Assembly: GCA_018671895.1 (NCBI GenBank)
Contig: JABHGV010000016.1
Coordinates: 1 to 44,029 of the forward strand
Length of the DNA stretch: 44,029 nucleotides
Reading direction: 5' to 3'
Source: Rhodospirillaceae bacterium
Lineage (GTDB): Bacteria > Pseudomonadota > Alphaproteobacteria > Rhodospirillales > JABHCV01
In this document: positions 7,564-15,217 of the stretch, in pieces
Numbering within the stretch: the stretch's first letter is position 1
Layout: every line of letters starts with the position of its first letter
The notes under the pieces: generated by a model
Database searches by the model: none
The model's input: the letters and a program-made list of their open reading frames with translations, nothing else
What the model was told of the DNA's origin: nothing
Translations under genes and position numbers: made by a program

Positions 7564-7944
7564 ATGAGTGATGATACGGACAAAACGAATATTGACGAAC
7601 TGGCGGGTCGTTACATTGACCTGTGGCAGAAACATCTGGCCGCGCTGTCGGCGGATGGCGAAGTTGCCGAGCTGGTCGCCAAGAGCGTCGAACTGATGAA
7701 CAGTTCTGCCGCCACCATCGCCGCCATGAATTTGGGGGAGCACGAGAATGCCGGAGCAACTTCAGGAAACCCATGGGCACAAGCAGGATTCCAGGGTGGG
7801 GCCACGGCCGCTGGCGCTACACATGGCAACCCAGACCATGATGTGGACGAGCTTACTCGCCGCATTGCCGAGCTTGAGGAACGGGTCGCTGAGTTGGAGT
7901 CCAGACCTGCAAAACGCCGCAAGGGGGCTGGAAAAAAAGCTTGA
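7564..7944 (+). CDS. Small coiled-coil protein, putative PhaE-like PHA synthase partner
   Basis: The ATG at 7564 gives 126 residues; the 18-codon upstream extension is not needed. The N-terminal helix (ELAGRYIDLWQKHLAALSAD) is amphipathic, the middle is Gly/Ala/Asn-rich, and the end is a coiled coil (DELTRRIAELEERVAELESR) with a basic KRRKGAGKK tail. Position directly before a short PhaC resembles the phaE-phaC pair of class III synthases, but the protein is far smaller than classical PhaE, so the name is only positional. No ribosome site precedes the ATG, and TATAGT lies 7 bases upstream, so the mRNA could be leaderless. Its 3' half overlaps the phaC frame. Confidence 0.6.
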   Translation: MSDDTDKTNIDELAGRYIDLWQKHLAALSADGEVAELVAKSVELMNSSAATIAAMNLGEHENAGATSGNPWAQAGFQGGATAAGATHGNPDHDVDELTRRIAELEERVAELESRPAKRRKGAGKKA

Positions 7945-9007
7945 GGGTGTCGAGCCCGAGGACTTTGCCGCGGCAATAGATGCCGAGGCACGCCGCCGCC
8001 TGATGTGTTTCGCCGATGGCGTCATTGCCTATCGGGACAACAAACGCATTCCCCGCCCGCCTGAACCCGATTGCGTCTGGCAACAAGGCAGCACCCGGCT
8101 GCTTGATTACGGCACCATCGACGGGGCCGACAAAAACGGCATCGGGGTGCTGTTCGTGCCGTCGTTGATCAACCGGTCCTACATTCTGGACCTCAGTGAA
8201 AAGCGCAGCCTGTTGCGCGACCTGTCCAAGCGCGGATTTCGTCCGCTGCTTGTCGATTGGGGCGAGCCCGGCGAGGAAGAATTAAAAGCCGATTTGAACG
8301 ATACCATTTGCGGGCCGCTGGATGCGGCATTCACCGCCGCGCGAAACCTGACGGATGGCAAGATCGCCGTCGTTGGATATTGCATGGGCGGGCTGTTGGC
8401 GCTGGCGCTGGCAAAACGCCGCATCGAAGACGTTTCGTCGCTGGTCATGCTGGCGACGCCCTGGGATTTTTACGCCTATGACCCCGGCAAGACCCGGATG
8501 CTGAAGGCGATGGTGCCGAACATTGAGCACCTGATCGACACCGTCGGCTTCCTGCCGGTAGATGTTTTGCAGGCCATGTTCGCCAGTTTCGATCCCAACA
8601 TGACACCGCGAAAATTCCGCACCTTCGCCGCACTGAACGGCAACAGCGCCCGGGCGCGGGATTTTGTCGCACTGGAAGACTGGCTGAATGACGGCGTTCA
8701 CCTGGCCGGACCGACGGCCCGGAACTGTCTGATCGACTGGTATGTGGACAACCTGCCCGACAAGGGGGAATGGATCATGGACGGCGAGCCGGTGCGCCCG
8801 GAAGATATTCATGTGCCGACATTGGTTGTTATTCCAAAGCGTGATTACATCGTGCCGCCGGAATCGTCCGCACCGTTGTTGCGGCTTTTGCCCGACGTCA
8901 CCGAGATGGAGATTGATGGCGGACACATCGGCATGATGGTCGGTTCCAAGGCAAAGGGCGGCCTGTACACGCCGCTGGCCAAATGGCTGGAGAAAAATAT
9001 CGTCTAA
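7748..9007 (+). CDS. phaC: PhaC-like poly(3-hydroxyalkanoate) synthase, short form
   Basis: An alpha/beta-hydrolase-fold PHA synthase, which polymerises (R)-3-hydroxyacyl-CoA on the storage granule. The lipase-box variant VVGYCMGG holds the nucleophile C212, with D366 (PKRDYIVP) and H393 (GGHIGMM) completing the triad (numbering from 7748). VPSLINRSYILDL and LLVDWGEPG are typical of the short class III-like branch. ATG 7748 has a strong ribosome site (GGGGGAG, 7734-7740) and gives 419 residues, but this makes a 197-base overlap in another frame with the upstream gene. ATGs at 7823 and 7838 are alternatives without a clear ribosome site. Homology begins only around residue 60-80, so the exact start is open; the enzyme call is firm. 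Confidence 0.9.
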   Translation: MPEQLQETHGHKQDSRVGPRPLALHMATQTMMWTSLLAALPSLRNGSLSWSPDLQNAARGLEKKLEGVEPEDFAAAIDAEARRRLMCFADGVIAYRDNKRIPRPPEPDCVWQQGSTRLLDYGTIDGADKNGIGVLFVPSLINRSYILDLSEKRSLLRDLSKRGFRPLLVDWGEPGEEELKADLNDTICGPLDAAFTAARNLTDGKIAVVGYCMGGLLALALAKRRIEDVSSLVMLATPWDFYAYDPGKTRMLKAMVPNIEHLIDTVGFLPVDVLQAMFASFDPNMTPRKFRTFAALNGNSARARDFVALEDWLNDGVHLAGPTARNCLIDWYVDNLPDKGEWIMDGEPVRPEDIHVPTLVVIPKRDYIVPPESSAPLLRLLPDVTEMEIDGGHIGMMVGSKAKGGLYTPLAKWLEKNIV

Positions 9008-9028
9008 GCACCCCAGAATATTTATTGT

Positions 9029-9037
9029 TGCAGTGCA
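9029..9037. promoter_or_regulatory. Putative PhaR operator before phaA
   Basis: TGCAGTGCA is a TGCA-N-TGCA palindrome; its flank to 9044 is AAAATGCTGCA on the minus strand, the same word seen twice upstream of the phaE-like gene. It ends 10 bases before the predicted -35 of phaA (9048-9053), a position suited to repression or regulated access. Confidence 0.6.
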
Positions 9038-9047
9038 GCATTTTAGC

Positions 9048-9076
9048 TTGCCGACGAAAATTGCCGGTTCTATAAC
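9048..9076 (+). promoter_or_regulatory. Predicted sigma-70 promoter of phaA-phaB
   Basis: TTGCCG at 9048-9053 and TATAAC at 9071-9076 are 17 bases apart. Transcription would start near 9083, leaving a leader of about 30 bases with AAGGAGA at 9101-9107 before the phaA ATG at 9115. The putative PhaR palindrome lies just upstream. Confidence 0.55.
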
Positions 9077-9114
9077 GAATGCAAGGGTCAATTTATAACC
9101 AAGGAGATTCTCTT

Positions 9115-10290
9115 ATGACTGATGTCGTTATCGCCGCCGCCGCCCGTACGCCTGTCGGTGCTTTCGCCGGTTCGTTGAGTTCCCTCCCCGCCCATGAACT
9201 GGGCCGCATTGCCATTGTCGAAGCACTGAACCGCGCCGGTGTCGATGCCGCCGATGTATCAGAAGTCATCATGGGACAAATCCTGAGTGCCGGTGCCGGA
9301 CAGAACCCGGCCCGTCAGGCCGCGGTCAATGCCGGTGTGCCGGTCGAAGCGACTGCTTATGGCATTAATCAGCTCTGTGGCTCTGGCCTGCGCACGGTAG
9401 CCCTGGGAAGCCAGGCGATCCGACTGGGCGATGCCGACATCGTCGTCGCCGGTGGACAGGAAAGCATGAGCCAGTCGACGCACTGCATGCACCTGCGCGA
9501 CGGCGTTAAAATGGGTGACGGCCAAATGATCGATACCATGATCAAGGACGGACTGTGGGATGCTTTCAACGGATATCACATGGGCACGACGGCAGAAAAC
9601 ATTGCCGAGAAATGGCAACTGACCCGTGACGACCAGGACGCCTTTGCCGCCAGTTCGCAAAACAAGGCCGAAGCGGCGATGGCCGATGGCCGCTTCGCCG
9701 ATGAAATTGCACCGGTCACCATTACCACCCGAAAGGGCGAGACCGTCGTTGATACCGATGAATACCCGAAGCCGGGTATCACCGCCGAAGGCCTTGGAAA
9801 ATTACGCCCGGCCTTCGCCAAGGACGGCACGGTAACCGCAGGTAATGCGTCGGGCATTAACGATGGTGCCGCCGCCGTCGTCTTGATGAGTTCTGAAGAA
9901 TCCGAGAAGCGCGGCATCAAGCCGCTGGCCCGCATCGTCTCGTGGGCGACCGCCGGTGTCGATCCGGCAATTATGGGAACCGGTCCAATTCCGGCCAGCC
10001 GGGCGGCTTTGGAAAAAGCCGGTTGGAGCGTCGATGATCTGGACCTGATCGAAGCCAACGAGGCGTTTGCCGCCCAGGCCTGCGCGGTCAACGCCGACAT
10101 GGGTTGGGACACAGACAAGGTCAACGTCAACGGTGGCGCCATCGCCATCGGCCACCCCATCGGCGCCAGCGGCGCCCGGGTTCTGGTGACGCTTTTGTAT
10201 GAAATGCAGCGCCGTGATGTGAAAAAGGGACTGGCAACGTTGTGCATCGGCGGCGGCATGGGAATTGCCATGTGCGTGGAACGCACTTAA
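9115..10290 (+). CDS. phaA: PhaA, acetyl-CoA acetyltransferase (beta-ketothiolase)
   Basis: Condenses two acetyl-CoA to acetoacetyl-CoA, the entry step to both PHA and the ethylmalonyl-CoA pathway. The ATG at 9115 has AAGGAGA 7 bases upstream, preferred over the earlier in-frame ATG at 9079. The 391-residue protein has the thiolase active site in full: nucleophile C88 (NQLCGSGLR), H347 ([12 protein letters not shown]) and C377 (TLCIGGGMG). NEAFAAQ and [13 protein letters not shown] are further thiolase signatures. It stands 107 bases after phaC and 85 before phaB. Confidence 0.97.
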   Translation: MTDVVIAAAARTPVGAFAGSLSSLPAHELGRIAIVEALNRAGVDAADVSEVIMGQILSAGAGQNPARQAAVNAGVPVEATAYGINQLCGSGLRTVALGSQAIRLGDADIVVAGGQESMSQSTHCMHLRDGVKMGDGQMIDTMIKDGLWDAFNGYHMGTTAENIAEKWQLTRDDQDAFAASSQNKAEAAMADGRFADEIAPVTITTRKGETVVDTDEYPKPGITAEGLGKLRPAFAKDGTVTAGNASGINDGAAAVVLMSSEESEKRGIKPLARIVSWATAGVDPAIMGTGPIPASRAALEKAGWSVDDLDLIEANEAFAAQACAVNADMGWDTDKVNVNGGAIAIGHPIGASGARVLVTLLYEMQRRDVKKGLATLCIGGGMGIAMCVERT

Positions 10291-10375
10291 TGAAAACCAG
10301 CGTGGAACGTTGATAACGATTTTAAAACCACACGATTACGAACAAAGACATTAAATCTGACAGGGAGATTTATCG

Positions 10376-11101
10376 ATGAGTCGAATCGCAGTTGTTACCG
10401 GGGGAACACGCGGCATCGGGCGCGCCGTTTGTATAGCACTGAATGAAGAGGGTTACACCGTCGCGGCCAGTTATGCAGGCAACGACGAGGCCGCCGAAAA
10501 GTTCCGCGAGGAAACCGGCATCCCGGTGTTCAAATTCGACGTTGGTGATTTCGACGCCTGCGCCACCGCCATCGCAGCCATCGAGGCCGACCTTGGACCC
10601 ATCGACGTGTTGGTCAACAATGCCGGCATCACCCGCGACGCCGCCCTGCACAAGATGACGCCCGATGAGTGGTCAGCGGTGATAGACACCAACCTGAGCG
10701 GGCTGTTCAACATGTCGCGCAATGTCATCGACGGCATGCGCGAACGCAAGTTCGGGCGCATCATTTCCATCAGTTCCATCAATGGCCAGAAAGGCCAGTT
10801 CGGCCAATCCAACTATTCCGCCGCCAAGGCAGGTGACATTGGCTTTACCAAGGCATTGGCGCTGGAAACGGCGGCCAAGGGAATTACTGTGAACGCCATC
10901 GCACCGGGCTACATCGGCACGGAAATGGTTCTCGCCGTTCCCGAAGATGTGTTGAACGAGAAAATCATTCCGCAAATCCCCGTTGGCCGATTGGGCGAGC
11001 CCGAAGATGTGGCGCGGTGTGTGGTTTTTCTGGCAGATGACAGTGCCGGTTTCATCACCGGGGCGACGTTGACCGTTAACGGCGGTCAGTATCTGACCTG
11101 A
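10376..11101 (+). CDS. phaB: PhaB, NADPH-dependent acetoacetyl-CoA reductase
   Basis: A short-chain dehydrogenase of 241 residues that makes (R)-3-hydroxybutyryl-CoA. The cofactor loop is TGGTRGIG (residues 8-15), NNAGITRD follows at 81-88, and the catalytic residues are S133/S134 (ISSI), Y147 and K151 (YSAAKAG). The C-terminal GATLTVNGGQYL is that of PhaB rather than FabG. Ribosome site CAGGGAGA is present. Downstream of phaA with an 85-base gap, so probably one transcript phaA-phaB. Confidence 0.95.
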   Translation: MSRIAVVTGGTRGIGRAVCIALNEEGYTVAASYAGNDEAAEKFREETGIPVFKFDVGDFDACATAIAAIEADLGPIDVLVNNAGITRDAALHKMTPDEWSAVIDTNLSGLFNMSRNVIDGMRERKFGRIISISSINGQKGQFGQSNYSAAKAGDIGFTKALALETAAKGITVNAIAPGYIGTEMVLAVPEDVLNEKIIPQIPVGRLGEPEDVARCVVFLADDSAGFITGATLTVNGGQYLT

Positions 11102-11214
11102 TTTTTCGCCGATATAAGGATCTCTTAAGGGTATTGCCCTAATAATTGGCTGTCTTCACATTATATGATGAAGATGGACGATTCGCGTCGTCGCCATTTT
11201 TAGACCGAGCCGAA

Positions 11215-12102
11215 ATGACTGCAATGCGCCTGATAATTCTGTCCCTTGTTCTTGCCATTTTTTGTGCGAATACGCAGGGATTTGCCGCAACGAAAAAAAT
11301 AGCGGACGGCAAGGTCGCGTTCCTGGCAAATCTGGCGGACAAAAAAGCATCGAACGGTAAATCCACAAACGGCAAAAGGCGCTATATGAAGCCCGGCTTC
11401 ATTGGCAAATCCTATCCGCAATTTAACTATCGGGAATTCACCCTGATCGGCACTGAGCCCGGAACCCAGGGGATTCCGTCGAACGACATATTCTTCGATA
11501 AAGTCAGGGAAGCCATCGACCTGATCGCCAAAAAGTCGCCAGAAATTTTTCAATTTATGCAGGACATCAACCCCAAGGGGAAACGCATTATTGCCTATAC
11601 CGGCAAGATCGGCCCGGCATCGTTCGCATCGTGGGACGGCGATTATGTCGTCAATATTTCTGTAACCGGTATTAATGAAGACCCGGTGTTTGAAAACTCC
11701 CCCTATTCACTGGCGTCAAGTATGGTCCATGAACTGGCCGGACACGGCAGTCAGGAAAACGATGATCGCCTGTGGGCCATGTATGACTGGTGCGGCAAGG
11801 ACAGCAGCACCGTCAAAGGTGTTCTGTGGCAGGCCAACCATACCGGATCGAGCAGCGGGTTCGTTGAATACGAGGCCAACCTGTACGCCCGCTGGTTCCT
11901 GGAGACTGTGCGCGGCACCTATCCTGATCTGATCGAACCCGCCGTCCGGCGTTATGTGAAGACGGTGCGGATTATGAAAAAACGGTTCCCCGGCTGGTAC
12001 GACGAACGCAAGGACACGATTACCTTGCTTGCCGAGTTTGGAGCCCATTTCGGCAAAGTCTGCCCCGAGCAGAAATTCACGCCGCATACATCTGATAATT
12101 AG
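11215..12102 (+). CDS. Secreted protein with HEXXXH motif, putative zinc metallopeptidase
   Basis: ATG 11215 (or 11224) gives a signal peptide (MRLIILSLVLAIFCANTQG) and about 295 residues. I do not recognise the family. The central feature is MVHELAGHGSQ with H172, E173 and H177: one residue more between Glu and the second His than in classical HEXXH zinc peptidases. Such HEXXXH spacing is known from dipeptidyl peptidase III, where an EExxxE/D-type motif supplies the third ligand. Here GFVEYEANLYARWF about 45 residues later offers E218 and E220. The rest is not recognisably DPP III and is much shorter. It follows phaB by 113 bases and ends inside a perfect 14-base inverted repeat. Peptidase activity is inferred only. 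Confidence 0.7.
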   Translation: MTAMRLIILSLVLAIFCANTQGFAATKKIADGKVAFLANLADKKASNGKSTNGKRRYMKPGFIGKSYPQFNYREFTLIGTEPGTQGIPSNDIFFDKVREAIDLIAKKSPEIFQFMQDINPKGKRIIAYTGKIGPASFASWDGDYVVNISVTGINEDPVFENSPYSLASSMVHELAGHGSQENDDRLWAMYDWCGKDSSTVKGVLWQANHTGSSSGFVEYEANLYARWFLETVRGTYPDLIEPAVRRYVKTVRIMKKRFPGWYDERKDTITLLAEFGAHFGKVCPEQKFTPHTSDN

Positions 12103-12121
12103 GTTTCACCTAATTATCAGA
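12091..12121. terminator. Perfect inverted repeat at the end of the metallopeptidase-like gene
   Basis: TCTGATAATTAGGT (12091-12104) and ACCTAATTATCAGA (12108-12121) form a perfect 14-base stem with a 3-base loop. The left arm contains the stop codon (12100-12102). No T-run follows on the plus strand, so it is not a textbook intrinsic terminator; mRNA end protection or recognition by a protein is as likely. Confidence 0.55.
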
Positions 12122-12150
12122 AAGATGTTATTGCCCCTCAAACGCCGGGC

Positions 12151-12205
12151 GGGGCTCCTCGCCCCTTGGCTTTCGCCGAACGGTCGGCGGCCCGCAGTCG
12201 CGGGC
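12151..12205. repeat. Three consecutive perfect short hairpins
   Basis: GGGGC/GCCCC (12151-12155, 12161-12165; loop TCCTC), CGCCGA/TCGGCG (12174-12179, 12184-12189; loop ACGG) and GCCCGC/GCGGGC (12190-12195, 12200-12205; loop AGTC) stand in a row in a non-coding stretch. Together with the stem at 12091-12121 and repeat copy A this fills the whole 185-base gap with foldable elements. Confidence 0.7.
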
Positions 12206-12211
12206 TTGTAG

Positions 12212-12271
12212 AAAACCTGACTCCTATAAAAAATAGAACTTGGCTTCCAGAACCCGCGCCGCGAAGCGCGA
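12212..12271 (+). repeat. Dispersed hairpin repeat, copy A
   Basis: Copy A has AAAACCTGACTCCT, then ACTTGGCTTCCAGA, then a GC-rich hairpin around GCGAAGC. It shares AAAACCTGACTCCT at nearly the same distance (32 versus 33 bases) with copy D, and TTCCAGA plus a GC stem-loop with all five copies. It lies between the convergent ends of the metallopeptidase-like and GST genes. Confidence 0.65.
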
Positions 12272-12287
12272 AAAACAAAAAAGGCCT

Positions 12288-12920
12288 CTATGCCGGATCT
12301 TTAGGGGTTGTTTTGGCCATCGATGCGCGGCCTGAAAAAGTATCGTAAAAATCGGCCAGCGCCGGGCGATTTTCGCGCCAATTATCGGCATCGAAACGAA
12401 GGTCCAGATAGCCCAGCGCCACGGCAATGGTGATGTGGCCGATGGTGACATCGTCGCCAGAGCCATCAGCCTCTTTACCAGCAAAGCCGTCGGCTTCTTC
12501 TTCCAGGGCATCCAGCGCCCGGTCGATAGCCGCCTTCTGGCGCTCAGCCCAACTGTCGGAACGTTCGCCGTCAGCGCGTTTGCCTTCCATCAGCCTGAGA
12601 ATAGCCGCATCCATGATGCCGTCGGCCAGGGCCTGACGACGCAACGCCGTCCAGCGCGCGCCACCTGCGGGCGGGAACAGTTTGACCCCGTCGTGCAGGC
12701 TGTCCAGATATTCGCAAATGACCGGCGAATCATACAGTGTCTCGCCGCCGTCCAGCACAAGGGTGGGCACTTTGCTTAATGGATTGTCGTTGACCAGATC
12801 GGGTCCTGACTCCCAGGCGTTGGTAGCGATGGCTTCAATGGAATCCTCGAGCCCGGTTTCGATGGCCATCACCATCACTTTGCGAACGTAGGGAGAGGTC
12901 GGCGAATAACGTAATTTCAT
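12288..12920 (-). CDS. Glutathione S-transferase family protein
   Basis: A 210-residue cytosolic GST; the ATG at 12920 with AGGAC upstream begins the real homology (MKLRYSPTSPYVRKVMVMA). SPTSPYVRK is the N-terminal catalytic loop, KVPTLVLDGGETLYDSPVICEYLD carries the cis-Pro and the Glu/Asp-Ser glutathione site, and the helical C-terminal domain ends in WRENRPALADFYDTF. It resembles GstA/YibF-like bacterial enzymes; substrate unknown. It lies 16 bases after gloB on the same strand, so the two glutathione-dependent genes are probably one operon. Confidence 0.9.
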   Translation of the reverse strand: MKLRYSPTSPYVRKVMVMAIETGLEDSIEAIATNAWESGPDLVNDNPLSKVPTLVLDGGETLYDSPVICEYLDSLHDGVKLFPPAGGARWTALRRQALADGIMDAAILRLMEGKRADGERSDSWAERQKAAIDRALDALEEEADGFAGKEADGSGDDVTIGHITIAVALGYLDLRFDADNWRENRPALADFYDTFSGRASMAKTTPKDPA

Positions 12921-12936
12921 CGGCTTTTTGTCCTGT

Positions 12937-13707
12937 CTAGAAAATGTCTTTGCGGTGGCGGATTTCGGCGAACGCACTGACCGCATCCTGGCCCGTCAAC
13001 CCGGTAGCGGCAAGCAGGCTGTCGTCATCGGCGCGCAAAAATGGATTGGCGGCCTTTTCATCACCCATCATCGACGGCACTGTCGGCTGACCGGCTTCGC
13101 GCAGCCGGGTGATTTCATCGGCGCGACGGTTCAACGCTGCATTATCGGGGTCGATGCTGAGGGCAAAATCGGCATTGGAATTGGTGTATTCGTGGGCGCA
13201 ATAGACGCGTGTGTCGTCAGCCAGGCTGCGAAACTTCAACAACGAGGCCCACATCTGTTCGGCAGAGCCTTCGAACAGCCGGCCACAGCCAAGCGAGAAC
13301 AAGGTATCGCCGGAAAACAACGCCTTCGAATTTTCGAACCAAAAGGCGATATGACCGCTGGTATGGCCGGGCACATCCATCACCCGGGCGACATGACTGC
13401 CAATGGCGACGGTATCGCCTTCAGCGACCCGGACATCAATGCCGGGGATGCGGGCGGCATCGGCAGCGGAACCGACAATTGTACACCCGGTTACCTGCTT
13501 CAATTCCATATTGCCGCCGGTATGATCGCCATGGTGATGGGTGTTGAGGATATGGCTCAACCGCCAGCCCTTGCCTTGCAGCGCATCGCGTACCGGACCG
13601 GCAACGGCCGGGTCGACACACGCCGTCTCGCCGCTGACAGAATCGTGCACAAGATAAACGTAGTTGTCACCCAGCACTGGAATTTGATGTATTTCGAGGC
13701 GCGCCAT
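12937..13707 (-). CDS. gloB: Glyoxalase II (hydroxyacylglutathione hydrolase)
   Basis: Hydrolyses S-lactoylglutathione to lactate and glutathione, the second step of methylglyoxal detoxification. The metallo-beta-lactamase motif THHHGDH (H57, H59, D61, H62) and further metal ligands in VPGHTSGH, FSGDTLF and YCAHEYT are present, with the C-terminal glyoxalase II domain (NPFLRADD). ATG 13707 gives 256 residues, the family norm; a TTG at 13719 is a possible alternative. It is divergent from a methyltransferase gene, 70 bases away, the usual neighbour in related genomes as I recall. Confidence 0.95.
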   Translation of the reverse strand: MARLEIHQIPVLGDNYVYLVHDSVSGETACVDPAVAGPVRDALQGKGWRLSHILNTHHHGDHTGGNMELKQVTGCTIVGSAADAARIPGIDVRVAEGDTVAIGSHVARVMDVPGHTSGHIAFWFENSKALFSGDTLFSLGCGRLFEGSAEQMWASLLKFRSLADDTRVYCAHEYTNSNADFALSIDPDNAALNRRADEITRLREAGQPTVPSMMGDEKAANPFLRADDDSLLAATGLTGQDAVSAFAEIRHRKDIF

Positions 13708-13777
13708 TGAAATTTTCAATCTTCATAAACATTCCAGATAGCCTAACACTTCTATCAACTATGGTAGTATCACGATT

Positions 13778-14488
13778 ATGTGGACAGACGCCGTCGATCT
13801 CAGGGATTTCTATGCATCCAGCCTTGGCAAAGCCGCCAGGCGGATGATCCGGCGCGCCATTCGGGCCCACTGGCCGGACCTTGGTGGCATGGACGTTCTG
13901 GGCATCGGTTTTGCGACGCCTTATCTGGGCCTTTATCAGGGACAGGCGCGACGCGTCATTGCCGCCATGCCTGCGGCCCAGGGGGTCCTGCACTGGCCGG
14001 CAGATGCGCCTGGCCTGACATCACTGGTCAATGAATACGAGTTGCCGTTTCCCGACATGTCCATGGACCGGGTATTGATTGTCCATGCACTGGAGTGTTC
14101 GGAAACGGTTCGCCCATTGATGCGCGAGGCATGGCGAGTGTTGGCCGACGGTGGCCGGTTGCTGGTGGTGACACCGAACCGGCGCGGCCTGTGGGCGCGG
14201 TTCGAACGTACGCCCCTTGGGCGGGGCCACCCCTATTCGCAAAGTCAGTTATCGGCTGTGCTGCGCGAGAACATGTTCACGCCAACCCAGACCAGCCGCG
14301 CCCTGTTCATGCCGCCGACGAATTCTCGCATGATGCAGGCATCGGCACCGGCAATGGAAGAAATAGGCCGGCGCTGGTTCAGGACGTTCTCTGGCGTCGT
14401 CATCGCCGAGGCCAGTAAACAGATCTATGCCGGCAATGCCGTTGGCAGCCCGAAACGCGTGTATATACCGGTATCACAGGGCGGATAA
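13778..14488 (+). CDS. SAM-dependent methyltransferase-like protein
   Basis: A 236-residue class I methyltransferase fold protein. The SAM-binding motif I is degenerate (DVLGIGFATPYLG instead of DxGxGxG), while DRVLIVHALECSE matches motif II and AWRVLADGGRLLVVTPNRRG motif III. RVYIPV ends the protein. The altered glycine loop leaves open whether it still binds SAM. The substrate is unknown. It stands alone between gloB and metW. Confidence 0.8.
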   Translation: MWTDAVDLRDFYASSLGKAARRMIRRAIRAHWPDLGGMDVLGIGFATPYLGLYQGQARRVIAAMPAAQGVLHWPADAPGLTSLVNEYELPFPDMSMDRVLIVHALECSETVRPLMREAWRVLADGGRLLVVTPNRRGLWARFERTPLGRGHPYSQSQLSAVLRENMFTPTQTSRALFMPPTNSRMMQASAPAMEEIGRRWFRTFSGVVIAEASKQIYAGNAVGSPKRVYIPVSQGG

Positions 14489-14496
14489 AAAGATTG

Positions 14497-14516
14497 ATTC
14501 CCGCCTACGCGGGAAT
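14497..14516. repeat. ATTCCC-N8-GGGAAT palindromic repeat unit
   Basis: ATTCCCGCCTACGCGGGAAT is a perfect 8-base stem with a CTAC loop, followed by GACGG. It fits the formula of the dRS3-type short repeats of Neisseria, and similar units are widespread in Proteobacteria. It stands between the convergent ends of the methyltransferase gene and metW. Confidence 0.7.
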
Positions 14517-14590
14517 GACGGTGAAAAACAAAACTCCTGCCGATCGCCCGGCGCTTGAGGGGAAAAAAGAAACTTTGTCTTGAAACAAAA

Positions 14591-15217
14591 TTATTTTTTC
14601 AGGAGGAACAACGCCTGTTCACCCATCAGGTTGGATAACAACGGCGACAGGTCGATGCGCTGCACCGAATCCGCACCCTGGCTCAACGCCATGGCACGTT
14701 CCGCCGTAATCCCCATTTCACGACACAGCTCGGTAAAGTCCTTGATCGTGCAAAAATGGATATTGGGTGTGTCGTACCATTGATCGGGCAGGGTCTCGCT
14801 GACCGGCATCCGGCCTTTCAACAACAGATGCAGGCGAATACGCCAATGGGCAAAGTTCGGAAACGAGACAATCGCCCGCTTGCCAATCCTGAGCATTTGT
14901 TCAAGCGCCTCTTTCGGTGCCGTCATCGCCTGCAACGTCTGGCTGAGAACCACATAATCGAAGGCATCGTCCGGATAGTTTTTCAGGTCCGTATTGGCAT
15001 CGCCCTGAATAACCGACAAGCCGCGAATGACACACGCGTTGACGCCTTCGGTACTGAGCTCGATACCGCGCCCGTCGACCTGTTTTTCATTGACCAGATA
15101 TTCAAGCAAGGCACCGCGGCCACAGCCGACATCAAGCAGCCGCGAGCCGGGCTCGATCATGCGGGCGATAAACTGCAAATCGACGCGAATTGCCTTGCGC
15201 TGATTTTCCTTCATCAT
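14591..15217 (-). CDS. metW: MetW, methionine biosynthesis protein
   Basis: A 208-residue class I methyltransferase-fold protein that accompanies MetX in many Proteobacteria and is needed for, or stimulates, homoserine acylation. [15 protein letters not shown] is an intact SAM-type glycine loop; [13 protein letters not shown] and [18 protein letters not shown] are MetW signatures, as is the C-terminal FLLKK. It overlaps metX by 4 bases (ATGA), so translation is coupled. Confidence 0.95.
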   Translation of the reverse strand: MMKENQRKAIRVDLQFIARMIEPGSRLLDVGCGRGALLEYLVNEKQVDGRGIELSTEGVNACVIRGLSVIQGDANTDLKNYPDDAFDYVVLSQTLQAMTAPKEALEQMLRIGKRAIVSFPNFAHWRIRLHLLLKGRMPVSETLPDQWYDTPNIHFCTIKDFTELCREMGITAERAMALSQGADSVQRIDLSPLLSNLMGEQALFLLKK

